Shown one piece after another: positions 18,579-26,772 of a stretch of 64,000 bases of DNA. The number at the start of each line of letters is the position of its first letter. Position 1 is the stretch's first letter. The position numbers and the translations under genes were made by a program. The stretch comes from CADCTB01 sp964479465. Lineage in GTDB: Bacteria > Actinomycetota > Acidimicrobiia > Acidimicrobiales > AC-14. The notes below the pieces were generated by a model. It was not told where the DNA came from. It made no database searches and was given only the letters and a program-made list of their open reading frames with translations. The stretch lies in contig CAYZMG010000012.1 of the NCBI GenBank assembly GCA_964479465.1, positions 9,613 through 73,612 of the forward strand, in the 5' to 3' direction.

Positions 18579-18760
18579 CCAGCTATCGGGTGACGGTGGC
18601 CGGCGGCTACGTCGTAGCCCGATCGCCCAACCTTCCCTTCGCCGTGGCCCAAGCCCGGGCATTGACGCTGCGGGGCTACACCACCTGGCTTCGCGACGAC
18701 GCCGGCAACTGCGTCGAGGTCGCCCGTACACCCGACGGCTTCTCTCTCACTTCCCCCCGC
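18575..18760 (+). pseudogene. Small element gene, fused to foreign sequence
   Basis: From GTG 18575 the first 60 residues look coding (VTVAGGYVVARSPNLPF, ALTLRGYTTWLRDDAGNCVEV). After about 18750 the frame stays open to 19264 but the residues become Arg/Ser-rich noise antisense to the small membrane gene. I read this as a truncation at the cargo junction. Confidence 0.4.
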
Positions 18761-18882
18761 TCCCGTAGCCGAGCGTTGAGGTCGGCGGTGTCGACCTTCT
18801 CTCCTGTGTCGGGTCGGCCAAAGGCAACCATCGCCACCAGGATCAGGAACGCCATGACAATGCCCACCATGCGTGGCTTCAT
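18676..18882 (-). CDS. Small signal-anchor protein, possibly truncated
   Basis: 68 aa: MKPRMVGIVMAFLILVAMVA is a signal or membrane anchor, followed by a charged helix (DTADLNARLRERGE). The C-terminal part overlaps the plus-strand gene at 18575 and looks random, so the true gene may be cut near 18750. Confidence 0.4.
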   Translation of the reverse strand: MKPRMVGIVMAFLILVAMVAFGRPDTGEKVDTADLNARLRERGEVREKPSGVRATSTQLPASSRSQVV

Positions 18883-19260
18883 TGAGTCCTCCGCTTTCGG
18901 TGACTATCGACGTCGCCGTGGGGTTCTTGAGCACGACCGGCTCTCTCCGTACCCGAGGCGAGCGACTCGGCTCTCCGGTAGCGCAGAACTGGGACGTCAG
19001 TGGGACGTTGAGAACCTGCTAAGAACCCCGAGCGTTATCGAGCGCGAAGTACGTGCCGGAGTCGAGTCGGGCGCCCAGGGTGGACCGTTCAGTCGGCCAG
19101 CGAGGGAGGGCGCCCCCTCCGATCAGCCAACGACCTCCGATCGGTGGTGGGTCCCAACCGGCCCAGCGATCGGCTGCACGATAGGTGCAGCGCGAACACG
19201 GCTTCCGGCCTGGACAATGAGGTTAAGGCCGAGCCGATGTGACGGTCGGTCCGCCCACAG
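18883..19260. other. No gene seen before the cargo
   Basis: GC falls here compared with flanks. No convincing gene or hairpin. The promoter of the 372-aa gene must lie here. Confidence 0.5.
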
Positions 19261-20379
19261 ATGATTGCAGTGGTCCACACTATGAGCGTGGGAGTGGGTG
19301 ATACGTCCAAGATCGTGTTTCCAGTTCGCTCCAACGCGAGGAGCTTGGTGACCGGAGCCTCGCTCAACGCAGTTCGAAGACGACTGAAGGTCGCCAGTCT
19401 GCTGTACGATGTTGTGTTCCTCGAGAGCGGGATGGTGTCGCTCCAAGCGGGTCCAAGCGGTGCGTCGTCGATGTGGCGCCCAGTGCAGCCCGGCGAAGCC
19501 GTCCGCTGGCAAACGCCGAGAGAACGTGGTATCGCTCGAAAACACCGGTTTGAGTTCCTGATAGGGACGGAAACCACGCCCGGGGTCCCATCGGAACACA
19601 TGGTGCCGGTAATCCAGTCGGAGACGTCGATAAGGTGGGAAGCTACATTTGAGCCCTTCAAGCGGGAAATTCCTCCGGGATGCGGCTGGCTTGAATGGGT
19701 CTACTCCGAAGACCCGCGGGAAGAGGCCCGTCGGCTCCTCGACAAGTGGGTTCGCAATGATAAGCGGAATCTTGCTCTGGGTAAGGCAATACCGGAGCAG
19801 TTTGTTCGGTCGCGAGTGGTCCAGAACGCAAACCGCGACCTCGTCGTGGCTATCGGGGCGGCCTGCGCAGCGAGCCAGGACGATCTACATGCGAGGGTCG
19901 TGGTTAGTCGGTTCGAGGACGAGCACAGCGACTGGCGCTTGACTGGGTATGCGCTTCCTATTGTGATTCCAGACGTTGCTGAGCTGTCATGGGAGGCTGT
20001 AGCCGCGATTCGCAAAGAAAAGGCGCTTCAGCAACTGCGAGGGATAATGGAGGAGGTCGAAGCAGAAACCTCCGACGTCGCAGTTCGCGGCGGAGATCTC
20101 GAGGCGGCTGTTCATCACGCTGTTGAAACTCGGTTATCAAAACTTGCCGGCAAGGTCGATACCGTTGCTGGCACCTCCAAACGAACGGCGGTCGGATTCG
20201 TGATTGGAGCGGCGTCGGGCGTCGCCACAATGGGTATTACCGGGCCACTAGGCGTGTTGGCCAGCACTGCGCTTGGATCTGTCACCGGTGGCGTCCTTGA
20301 CGGACTAGCGATGGTGCGTGAGCGTAGGGCGACCCAGTGGGTCAGCCTTTTGAACCGCCTACGTGAACCGCCTACGTGA
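19261..20379 (+). CDS. Unknown cargo protein with Gly-rich membrane tail
   Basis: 372 aa from ATG 19261 (ATG 19285 is an alternative). I do not recognise the family. Residues 1-120 look beta-rich (KIVFPVRSNARSLV, LYDVVFLESGMVSLQ). Then comes a charged helical part (SEDPREEARRLLDKWV), a second beta-rich part (HARVVVSRFEDEHSDWRL), a long helix (EKALQQLRGIMEEVEAETS), and finally a Gly/Ala-rich hydrophobic stretch near 315-350 (VIGAASGVATMGITGPLG). A pore- or membrane-directed effector is conceivable. Base use is lower in GC than the element core, so the gene was acquired separately. Confidence 0.65.
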   Translation: MIAVVHTMSVGVGDTSKIVFPVRSNARSLVTGASLNAVRRRLKVASLLYDVVFLESGMVSLQAGPSGASSMWRPVQPGEAVRWQTPRERGIARKHRFEFLIGTETTPGVPSEHMVPVIQSETSIRWEATFEPFKREIPPGCGWLEWVYSEDPREEARRLLDKWVRNDKRNLALGKAIPEQFVRSRVVQNANRDLVVAIGAACAASQDDLHARVVVSRFEDEHSDWRLTGYALPIVIPDVAELSWEAVAAIRKEKALQQLRGIMEEVEAETSDVAVRGGDLEAAVHHAVETRLSKLAGKVDTVAGTSKRTAVGFVIGAASGVATMGITGPLGVLASTALGSVTGGVLDGLAMVRERRATQWVSLLNRLREPPT

Positions 20380-20764
20380 ACCGGTGTGACCAAGCTGCGC
20401 ATGGTTCCCGAGGACTCGACGCCGAACTGTCATCGCCATGGTTGCCGAGTGGAAGGTCGTGGCCGCCGGACGGGGCGTCGCGGCCTGCCCACTTTTCCCA
20501 CTGTCCCGGAGCGTTCCAGCGCGCTGCTGAGGTGCCGCTCCCACGTGACCGCCCTCAACACCGGCTCGTTTCCGGCCCCACCGTTCACGATTGTCACCAG
20601 GCCTCTCTCAGGGCGGGTCTCTTGAGCACATCAGCTGCGACAACGCACGCCAGCACCAAGCCCTACGGGGCACGTCCGGGCCTTGGTGGCGGTGTCCGCC
20701 AACGCCAGCCCAGAGGACGTTCTCGTGCGGCGACTGCCGTTCCTCATCCATCGCAGGACCCTTG
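20380..20764. other. Gene-free spacer in cargo
   Basis: No convincing coding sequence or structure; short frames are open but lack ribosome sites. Confidence 0.5.
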
Positions 20765-21361
20765 ATGGGAAGTACGGTGGCAAGCGCTGTGCAACCCGAC
20801 ACGAACCCGACTGTCGATCGAGGCGATCCGCTACGGCGACGCCAGTACGCGAACCCACCCGTCATCGAGGGCATCGCCCGATTTCAGTGGGCGGAGCCCC
20901 TCCCATGGTCGTTCACGACAGCCGGCCTCTTATTCGAACACCTTCGGGGCGAATATCCCGGCGAACCGCGGGCACAGGCTCAGGTCAGTGCTGAGGTCGT
21001 TACGGATTCCAACTCCGTGCTCCCGAGCACAGGGTTTGAGCTCCGAAAAGGACCCGAGCGAATCATCTACAGCAGCGAGGATGGCGATAGTCCGATCTAT
21101 TCTCAATCCTACCTGTTCCGAACCAAACACTGCTTCGACGGCCATCTGAACTCCCTGCGGGGCAATAGATCGGCTCATGCTCATACCGGCTTCCGCCAAG
21201 GGAGCGCTTCGTCAAAAGTCTGGCCAAGGCGTTCGATTTCCTGCTCCGCCCATGCAACGGTCTCGGAGAGAGCCGTGTCCAGCTCGCCTTCATTGTACTC
21301 GCGTTCGGTCATAACCTTCGAACTCGTTGAAACACCCGCTGTCATCCATGATGATCGCTGA
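20765..21361 (+). pseudogene. TIGR04255-like gene, truncated
   Basis: From ATG 20765 residues 25-70 resemble the N-terminus of the TIGR04255 family (YANPPVIEGIARFQW, LFEHLRGEYPGEP). The match fades after about residue 105, where the frame runs antisense to the next gene and becomes Ser/Arg-rich. The family is normally over 240 residues, so most of the protein is missing. It faces the minus-strand gene tail to tail. Confidence 0.5.
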
Positions 21362-22245
21362 CCGGAGCGTCTGAGGACGATCGTCACTTTCCGGGCAATC
21401 TCAGCTAACACGAGTTCGGCGATCTGCCCCGCGGCTGTCGAGTCGTCAACCACGACGAACCGACACAAAAGCGCGAGCATCAGCACCTTCTGTCGCAAAT
21501 CATATTCCGGGAATGCCTCGACCTCATCGGCGAACAGTGGGAGGTAGCCAAGGGCCTCGAGTCGTGCCGCGATATCGACAAGGCGATCTCGTCCGGCTTT
21601 GAAATCACCGAGAACGAGAACTTTACGTTGCCGAAAGCGATTGAGAAAGTCTGCAAGATCGAGCTGTCGACGATGCATCTCGTAAGCATCGACGGCCGCT
21701 TCGAGTACCTCCTCGACAGCACGTCGTGCCGCCCAATCTACGGTCCAGAACTCCCGAGAACGGGTGCCAAATAGCTCGGCGTACTCAACCTCTCGACTCC
21801 ATGAACCCGCTTTCGCTCGCATGTCGGTGAGCGTGATAGAGGCATCCTCCGCCGCAAGTCGTACCGGGAATGCACCGTCCAATGTAAGACCACTGATACT
21901 CGTGTTCTTACCGAGCATTTTAATCATCGTACCGCCTCGGCGTACGTTGCTGGGTGCGCGAAAAAGCAGGTCCTCAACGCGTGAGCTCCCTGACACGATA
22001 GATATGCCACTACCGGCGATGTATTCGTACCCCGCACCAAATTGGGTCGAAATATAGCCGACGATCCCCGTCGGTAACCGCTGGTATCTGACCACATGTG
22101 GCAGCAACTGAGGAGGGAGCTTATCCTCGACTGTCTCCCTATAGACTTGGTGGAATGCCTCCAAGTAAGTGGTAAACTCACTGTTCCGCACAGTTGGCAC
22201 CGTATAAGAATACAGGTCCGGTCCTTCATGGTGTGTATAGGTCAC
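21181..22245 (-). CDS. Unknown protein with C-terminal Rossmann/TIR-like domain
   Basis: 354 aa from GTG 22245. Residues 1-170 form an unfamiliar, beta-rich domain (GAGYEYIAGSGISIVSGSSR, KNTSISGLTLDGAF). From about 205 the pattern is alternating strand and helix: KVLVLGDFKAGRDRLVDIA, LEALGYLPLFADEVEAFPEY, LLCRFVVVDDSTAAGQIAEL, RKVTIVLRRSGQRSSWM. This layout is like TIR or nucleoside-deoxyribosyltransferase folds, which often act as NAD-cleaving or nucleotide-binding effectors in defence. The catalytic Glu cannot be fixed by eye. Low GC and cargo position support transfer; function is not proven. Confidence 0.65.
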   Translation of the reverse strand: MTYTHHEGPDLYSYTVPTVRNSEFTTYLEAFHQVYRETVEDKLPPQLLPHVVRYQRLPTGIVGYISTQFGAGYEYIAGSGISIVSGSSRVEDLLFRAPSNVRRGGTMIKMLGKNTSISGLTLDGAFPVRLAAEDASITLTDMRAKAGSWSREVEYAELFGTRSREFWTVDWAARRAVEEVLEAAVDAYEMHRRQLDLADFLNRFRQRKVLVLGDFKAGRDRLVDIAARLEALGYLPLFADEVEAFPEYDLRQKVLMLALLCRFVVVDDSTAAGQIAELVLAEIARKVTIVLRRSGQRSSWMTAGVSTSSKVMTEREYNEGELDTALSETVAWAEQEIERLGQTFDEALPWRKPV

Positions 22246-22502
22246 TCCATCGACCTCGGTTACGGTGACATCGCTCGCCCAAGGCGAAAGGCGGCTCCGA
22301 CGTTGACTGCGTCGACGTTCTCCACCCCGTCACTCCCCACTCCGGCAACGCGCGATCGCCACGAGGGCGGGACGGCATCGCAACGGGTTCTCCGGCGGCC
22401 GGCCACGCCGACCGCCCGAGAACCGGCGAACTCCTGCGGGTGAAGTGCTCGATAATCGCGCCGGCTGAGAGTGAGCGCCACCGACATGGCTATGCCCTCG
22501 CC
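22246..22502. other. Spacer between cargo and repeat copy 2
   Basis: No gene seen. It must hold the promoter of the minus-strand 354-aa gene; GC rises again toward 22300, marking the cargo border. Confidence 0.5.
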
Positions 22503-23070
22503 GACGGCCAACTGAGCAACACTGGTCCCGAGGGGCCTGGCGCCGAGTGTCCGCCGTACTTGCCGCATGGGCCCCTCATCGCGCGCCCTCTAGCGGGGAC
22601 CTCGCCCAGTGCTGACGACACGGATGTGGCCCCTGGCGGGGCCACGGGGGAGGCCGGCGCCTGCCTCCCCCTCGCTCGCTCGCCGCTCGCCCCCCTCCTC
22701 AGCCACAAGAGTGTTTCTCGGGGCTTCTCATTGCGCAGCGCGGTTGTCCATGGCGGGCGCAACGGGCCTGACGGCCCGGCGCCCGCCCGAGGTTGCGCTG
22801 CTGTAGCGGGCCCGGGGCGACCGTCATCGGTGGGAAGCCACCAGCGCACGCAGTCCCTATGTCAAGGCCCGCTGCGCACCCTCGTTGCAGGCGAGGCCCG
22901 TGGCCCCTGCGGGCCGCCTCCTTGTCCTCCGGGGGCTGGCGCCCCCGAGCCCCCCGCCTCACCTTCACTGCGGGCGCTGCGCTCTGCGGCCTTCGGCCTC
23001 CGGCCTTGACATTCGCCCCGGGCCCACGGATTTGGGGACGCCCCCGAGAACGACTCGGAGCGAAAGGAGC
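22503..23070 (+). repeat. Direct repeat, copy 2 (about 568 bp)
   Basis: Second copy of 17406-17970. As in copy 1, the block ends with CGAAAGGAGC just before a start codon. The two copies read in the same direction, so recombination between them would delete 5.1 kb including the cargo. Confidence 0.9.
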
Positions 23071-23075
23071 CAGCC

Positions 23076-23318
23076 ATGACCACCACCCCGACGCCCACCC
23101 CCACCACCGTTTCCCAGCGCTGCGACGTCGGCGACCACGAGATCGACGGCGAAGTGCACGAGGCCCGTACCGGCAACTGGCTGGTCCCCGGCGACATGGT
23201 CTGCGTGATGCTGTCCTGCGAGGAGCACGCTCCCCAGGCGGCGGCTCACACCCGGGCGTGGTGGGAGGAGTGGATGGCGACCGAGGGCGCCGCCTACGGC
23301 TACTCCAGCCTTTCGTAG
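23076..23318 (+). CDS. Hypothetical element protein, 80 aa
   Basis: Starts 5 bp after repeat copy 2, using its AAAGGAG ribosome site. A short Thr/Pro lead (TTTPTPTPTTV) is followed by CDVGDHEIDGEVHEA and a CVMLSCEEHAP segment; three Cys and several His could bind a metal. No family recognised. It opens the downstream plus-strand transfer operon. Confidence 0.6.
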   Translation: MTTTPTPTPTTVSQRCDVGDHEIDGEVHEARTGNWLVPGDMVCVMLSCEEHAPQAAAHTRAWWEEWMATEGAAYGYSSLS

Positions 23319-23395
23319 CTCCGAGGGTCGGCCCAGCGCCGGCCCTTTCGGCGCGTGACCCGAGAAGCGCTCGGGCAAGCCCGAACGGAGGACCC

Positions 23396-23995
23396 ATGAA
23401 CCAGGACCCGATGACCCAGGACGACCTGCACCTGCCCACCGACGCCAAGACCGTCTACTTCTGGGGGGCCAAGGGAGGCGTCGGCACCTCGACGGTCGCC
23501 GCCCTGCACGCGGTCGCTCTGGCCCGCGCCGGCTACCCGGTCGCCCTGACCGGCATACCGCCCCAGTTCGCCGACCTGGCTGGCCTGCTGGCCGTCCCGC
23601 CCCCCACCGACCGGGTCCTGGACGTGAACGCCGCCACCGCCTGTCCGCCTGCCCCGGCCCTGCGCCCGTACGTCGTGATCGACGGTGGCACCGACCGGGG
23701 CCGCAGGCACATGCCGTCGCAGCGGTACCTGGTCATCCGGCCCTGCTACCTGGCCCTGCGCCGGGCTATGGAAACAGGCATTACCGGTACCCAAGGCATC
23801 GTCCTGGTCGCCGAGGCCCAGCGCTGCCTCGGCCAGCGCGACGTGGTGGACGTGCTGGGGCTGCCCGTCGTGGCGACCATGGACGTGACGCCGACGACGG
23901 CCCGCTGCATCGACGCCGGGCTCATCGCCACCCGCATGGGATCACGGTCGCCGCTTCGCTGGGTCGACGCCGCCCACTGGGCGACCCCGGCCTGA
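23396..23995 (+). CDS. ParA/MinD-like ATPase
   Basis: 199 aa. A deviant Walker A motif GAKGGVGTSTVAALHA at about residues 25-40 places it in the ParA/MinD group. The rest is short: the usual Walker B region is YVVIDGGTD, without the second Asp-rich part. There is no ParB gene behind it, so it may act in element maintenance or in guiding the transfer machinery. GGAGG precedes the start. Confidence 0.8.
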   Translation: MNQDPMTQDDLHLPTDAKTVYFWGAKGGVGTSTVAALHAVALARAGYPVALTGIPPQFADLAGLLAVPPPTDRVLDVNAATACPPAPALRPYVVIDGGTDRGRRHMPSQRYLVIRPCYLALRRAMETGITGTQGIVLVAEAQRCLGQRDVVDVLGLPVVATMDVTPTTARCIDAGLIATRMGSRSPLRWVDAAHWATPA

Positions 23996-24078
23996 CCGCC
24001 TCCGGGGTGGGCGCTTCGGCGCCCGCCCTATTGGCGCGCCGGCCCGAGAACGGGCTCACGCACCGAGGAGGCATTCCC

Positions 24079-24948
24079 ATGACCATGACCCGCAGTGCCA
24101 GGACCGATAAGGTCGACGAGCTCCACCAGCGCCTTACCGCCCAGGTCGAGGCGCTCATCAGCAGTGACGACTGGCGGGCGATGCTCGACATCGCCGCACG
24201 CCTGCACCGCTACAGCGCCCGTAACCTCCTCCTCATCCTCGCTCAGAGGCCTCAGGGGGTGACCCGTCTAGCTGGATATCGAGGATGGCAGTCCTTCGGC
24301 CGCCAGGTCCGCAAGGGTGAGCAGGGCATCGCCATCCTGGCGCCCTGCGTCTACCGCAAGCGACCCGTCGACGACACCGAGGGCGGCGACCCGCCCGAGC
24401 TGGGCCGCATCCTGCGGGGATTCCGGGTGGCCTACGTGTGGGACGAGTCCCAGACCGATGGGCCTCCGCTGGCCGACGTCCGGCCGCAGTTGCTCGTCGG
24501 TGACGACCCGGCGCAGTTGTGGACCGGCATTGCCGCCCAGCTCGCCGCCGAGGGATATGCGGTGAGCCGCGGCGACTGTGGCGGGGCCAACGGCTCGACC
24601 GACTTCGTGGCCCGCACGGTGATGGTCCGCGACGATGTCGACGACCTGCAAGCGGTGAAAACGCTGACGCATGAGAGGGCCCATGCCCTCATCCACGATC
24701 CGTCCCAGGGCCCGATCGCACGGGACCGGGCCGAGGTCGAAGCCGAGAGCGTGGCCTACATCGTCTGCCAGCGGGCCGGCCTGGCCACGACGGACTACAG
24801 CATTCCGTATGTCGCAAGGTGGTCGGGAAGCGATCTCGCCATCGTCGCCTCGACGGCCGATCGCGTCGTGGGTGCAGCTCGGCGGATCCTCGACGACCTC
24901 GGTCTCGGTGAGCCCGAGAGCGACGCCGTTGCCACGGACTCCGCGTAG
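24079..24948 (+). CDS. ardC: ArdC-like antirestriction protein
   Basis: 289 aa. The N-terminal ssDNA-binding domain has the family pattern WRAMLDIAARLHRYSARNLLLI, with GYRGWQSFGRQVRKGEQGIAI after it; the C-terminal metalloprotease-like part has THERAHALIH (HExxH) and a downstream EAESVAY that supplies the third ligand. ArdC-type proteins protect incoming single strands from host restriction. The start follows GAGGAGG. It sits in the leading region before oriT, where antirestriction genes are expected. Confidence 0.88.
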   Translation: MTMTRSARTDKVDELHQRLTAQVEALISSDDWRAMLDIAARLHRYSARNLLLILAQRPQGVTRLAGYRGWQSFGRQVRKGEQGIAILAPCVYRKRPVDDTEGGDPPELGRILRGFRVAYVWDESQTDGPPLADVRPQLLVGDDPAQLWTGIAAQLAAEGYAVSRGDCGGANGSTDFVARTVMVRDDVDDLQAVKTLTHERAHALIHDPSQGPIARDRAEVEAESVAYIVCQRAGLATTDYSIPYVARWSGSDLAIVASTADRVVGAARRILDDLGLGEPESDAVATDSA

Positions 24949-24952
24949 CCTG

Positions 24953-25321
24953 GTGAGGGTGGCCCAGACGTCAGAGCCCGCCCACGCCGGCGAGGAGTTG
25001 CGCCTGCTGCGGGAGCAGGCCGGGATGACCGTCGAGGAGGTGGCCGCCCGGGCCAACGTCGATCCCGGTTGGCTGGCCGGCATCGAGGCCGGTGCCGGGA
25101 CTCATGACGTCCTCTACAGCCAGTGGGTGGAGCTGGTGAAAGCTACCCAGCCGCCTCGGCCCGCGTGGTGGGACGAAGGCTACGAGCACGACCTGAGCCT
25201 GCCCCCCGACGGCCACCACGAGCCCACGACGGCCAGTGGCCGGCAGTACTGGGACCGGATCGCCAGTGTCAGGGCGGAGATCGAGCGGCACTGCCAGCGT
25301 GGTCGAGCCGGCGCCCGCTGA
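24953..25321 (+). CDS. XRE-family HTH regulator
   Basis: 122 aa from GTG 24953, only 4 bp after ardC. The HTH is LRLLREQAGMTVEEVAARAN with LAGIEAGAG after it (residues about 18-50). The C-terminal half is acidic and Pro-rich. Probably a local repressor of the leading-region genes. Confidence 0.75.
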   Translation: MRVAQTSEPAHAGEELRLLREQAGMTVEEVAARANVDPGWLAGIEAGAGTHDVLYSQWVELVKATQPPRPAWWDEGYEHDLSLPPDGHHEPTTASGRQYWDRIASVRAEIERHCQRGRAGAR

Positions 25322-25379
25322 CCCGGACCGCCAGCTCGAAGAGCTCTGCCGGGTCCTGAACCACTTCGGCGTGCGCTAG
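25299..25379 (+). CDS. Possible 26-aa overlapping peptide
   Basis: GTG 25299 lies inside the end of the XRE gene; the frame reads 26 codons with good composition (DRQLEELCRVLNHFGVR). It may be a coupled small protein or the tail of a once longer gene. Confidence 0.25.
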   Translation: MVEPAPADPDRQLEELCRVLNHFGVR

Positions 25380-25596
25380 TTGGCCAGGCCGGGCGCCGAG
25401 CATCGACGTCGAAGGCGGGTTGGACCTCGACCCGTAGGAAGCGGCGGTCTTTCGGCCGCTGAAGACGGCGGTCGTCGATTTCGGTCGCGCAGGGGCGTCT
25501 GAGCAACAGCGGCCGCCGAAGACAGCCTGGGGCCTCTCGCGCTGTACGGCTCTCCGGTCCTCGGCGGGGGCTCTACCACGGCCGCCGGCTCCGTCT

Positions 25597-25663
25597 GGCA
25601 AGGGGCCTGCGGGACTCCGCTGATCGCTCCGTTCCTCGGCGCCCTGACGGGCAGACCCTTGCC
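25597..25663 (+). repeat. Structured noncoding element, copy B
   Basis: Arms ggcaaggg (25597-25604) and cccttgcc (25656-25663) pair perfectly, extended by two more pairs outside (ct/ag). The loop shares cgttcctcg and acgggcagac with copy A. The rest of 25380-25736 shows no gene. It lies upstream of the small gene at 25737. Confidence 0.6.
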
Positions 25664-25736
25664 AGCGCCTTGGCCCGTGGTCGGCCAATCGCCAGCGGTC
25701 CCGGAGGAGCCGGGGCCGGATCGAAAGGAGCCACCG

Positions 25737-25961
25737 ATGGCCGAGCCGACCACGCCGTTCTCCCTCACCGACACCGCTGTCACCGTCCACACCGCCGCCC
25801 TCCCGGGTGAGGACACCGTCCTCGTGTTCATCGAGGCCAACGCCCATGTCACCCACGTGGTGTCACTGACACCCGACGCCGCCCGCCGGTTGATCGTCGG
25901 CCTGTTCGAGGCGTTGGACGTGGTGGCGCTCTCCGGCGACGACGCTGCACTCGAGCCGTGA
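25737..25961 (+). CDS. Hypothetical small protein
   Basis: 74 aa after AAAGGAG. Beta-like strands (AVTVHTAALPGEDTVLVFIE) and a helix (AARRLIVGLFEAL). No family recognised. It overlaps the next start by 4 bp (GTGA), so the two are translated together. Confidence 0.6.
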   Translation: MAEPTTPFSLTDTAVTVHTAALPGEDTVLVFIEANAHVTHVVSLTPDAARRLIVGLFEALDVVALSGDDAALEP

Positions 25962-26140
25962 GCGCCACCCGACCAGCCGAGCCCGCCCCGGTCGGGCAGT
26001 GCCGCATTTGCGGCGAGGACACCTGGCGGGCCGACGAGGCCGGTCCGATGCACCCGTGCTGCGTCGTCCACGAGCGACTGAACCCCCGTCGTCGGTGCCT
26101 GGCATGTGAGGCATCGATCGCGGCACGCCGATATCCGTAG
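25958..26140 (+). CDS. Small zinc-ribbon-like protein
   Basis: 60 aa with two Cys pairs: CRICGEDTW and CLACEASIA, plus HPCC between them, a treble-clef or ribbon pattern. Coupled to the upstream gene by a GTGA overlap. Lies directly before the palindrome array and relaxase, so it could act at oriT (inference). Confidence 0.6.
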   Translation: MSATRPAEPAPVGQCRICGEDTWRADEAGPMHPCCVVHERLNPRRRCLACEASIAARRYP

Positions 26141-26194
26141 CGTCCCCCGCCGACGCGCTCACCGCTGGCGATCCTGCCCACCCTGCCCATCGGT

Positions 26195-26388
26195 CTCGAC
26201 CGTCGAGCCCAGGCTCTACCACCGAGTCAGCTCCGAGCAGGCCGACAAGCGCGATCCGATCGAGCTCGACCGTCGAGCCCAGGCCGAGCATCGGGCGAGC
26301 CCGCTCGACCGTCGAGCGCGATCCCCACCACGGGGAAGCCACCGTGCTCGACCGATGGCTGATCGCCGGTCACGCTCGACCGTCGAGC
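26195..26388. repeat. Four spaced palindromes upstream of relaxase
   Basis: GCTCGACCGTCGAGC, a perfect 7+1+7 palindrome, occurs at 26264-26278, 26303-26317 and 26374-26388; the 26195 copy lacks the outer G-C pair. A half site gctcgaccg is at 26346-26354. Spacings are about 70, 39 and 71 bp. Three copies continue with ccag. Such arrays are typical of iterons or accessory-protein sites at oriT or oriV. Confidence 0.8.
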
Positions 26389-26545
26389 CCAGCCCAGCGC
26401 TTCCATCCCGACCAAGAACGGCTACTTTGCCGCTGACCACCAGCCCCCGAGCTGATGGGTCGGTCAAGGTCCAAACCTGTCGGATCGCCTCTGACGAAGC
26501 ACCCCGAGATCGTCTCTCCCGACGACCGAAGGCGCTGAGACACCC

Positions 26546-26573
26546 TTGCAGCTTGCGCGAGCGCAAGCTGCAA
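26546..26573. other. Candidate oriT hairpin
   Basis: Perfect 12-bp stem (26546-26557 with 26562-26573), loop cgag. It lies 200 bp before the relaxase start and after the palindrome array. MobF relaxases bind an inverted repeat beside nic, so this is the best candidate; the nic site itself cannot be seen. Confidence 0.6.
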
Positions 26574-26772
26574 ACCGCTCGCAAGCTCGCCTCCGTACTG
26601 CGTCGCCGTCCGGCGCCGCCCCGAGGGCGCCGAAGCCGTCACGGCGCCGCAGAGCATGGGTCGTGACCTGCGTTCCTTCGATCACGGCGACGCCTGCTGG
26701 GCTCTGACGCAGACGTCGTTCGTGGCCCGCGAAGCCCCTCCGGCTCAGAACAGCGGGCCGTACGTTGCCGGC

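Noticed and set aside
26656..26772. An upstream start for the relaxase
   Set aside because: The extra 39 residues lack similarity to MobF N-termini and lie close to the oriT-like hairpin; GTG 26773 fits better.
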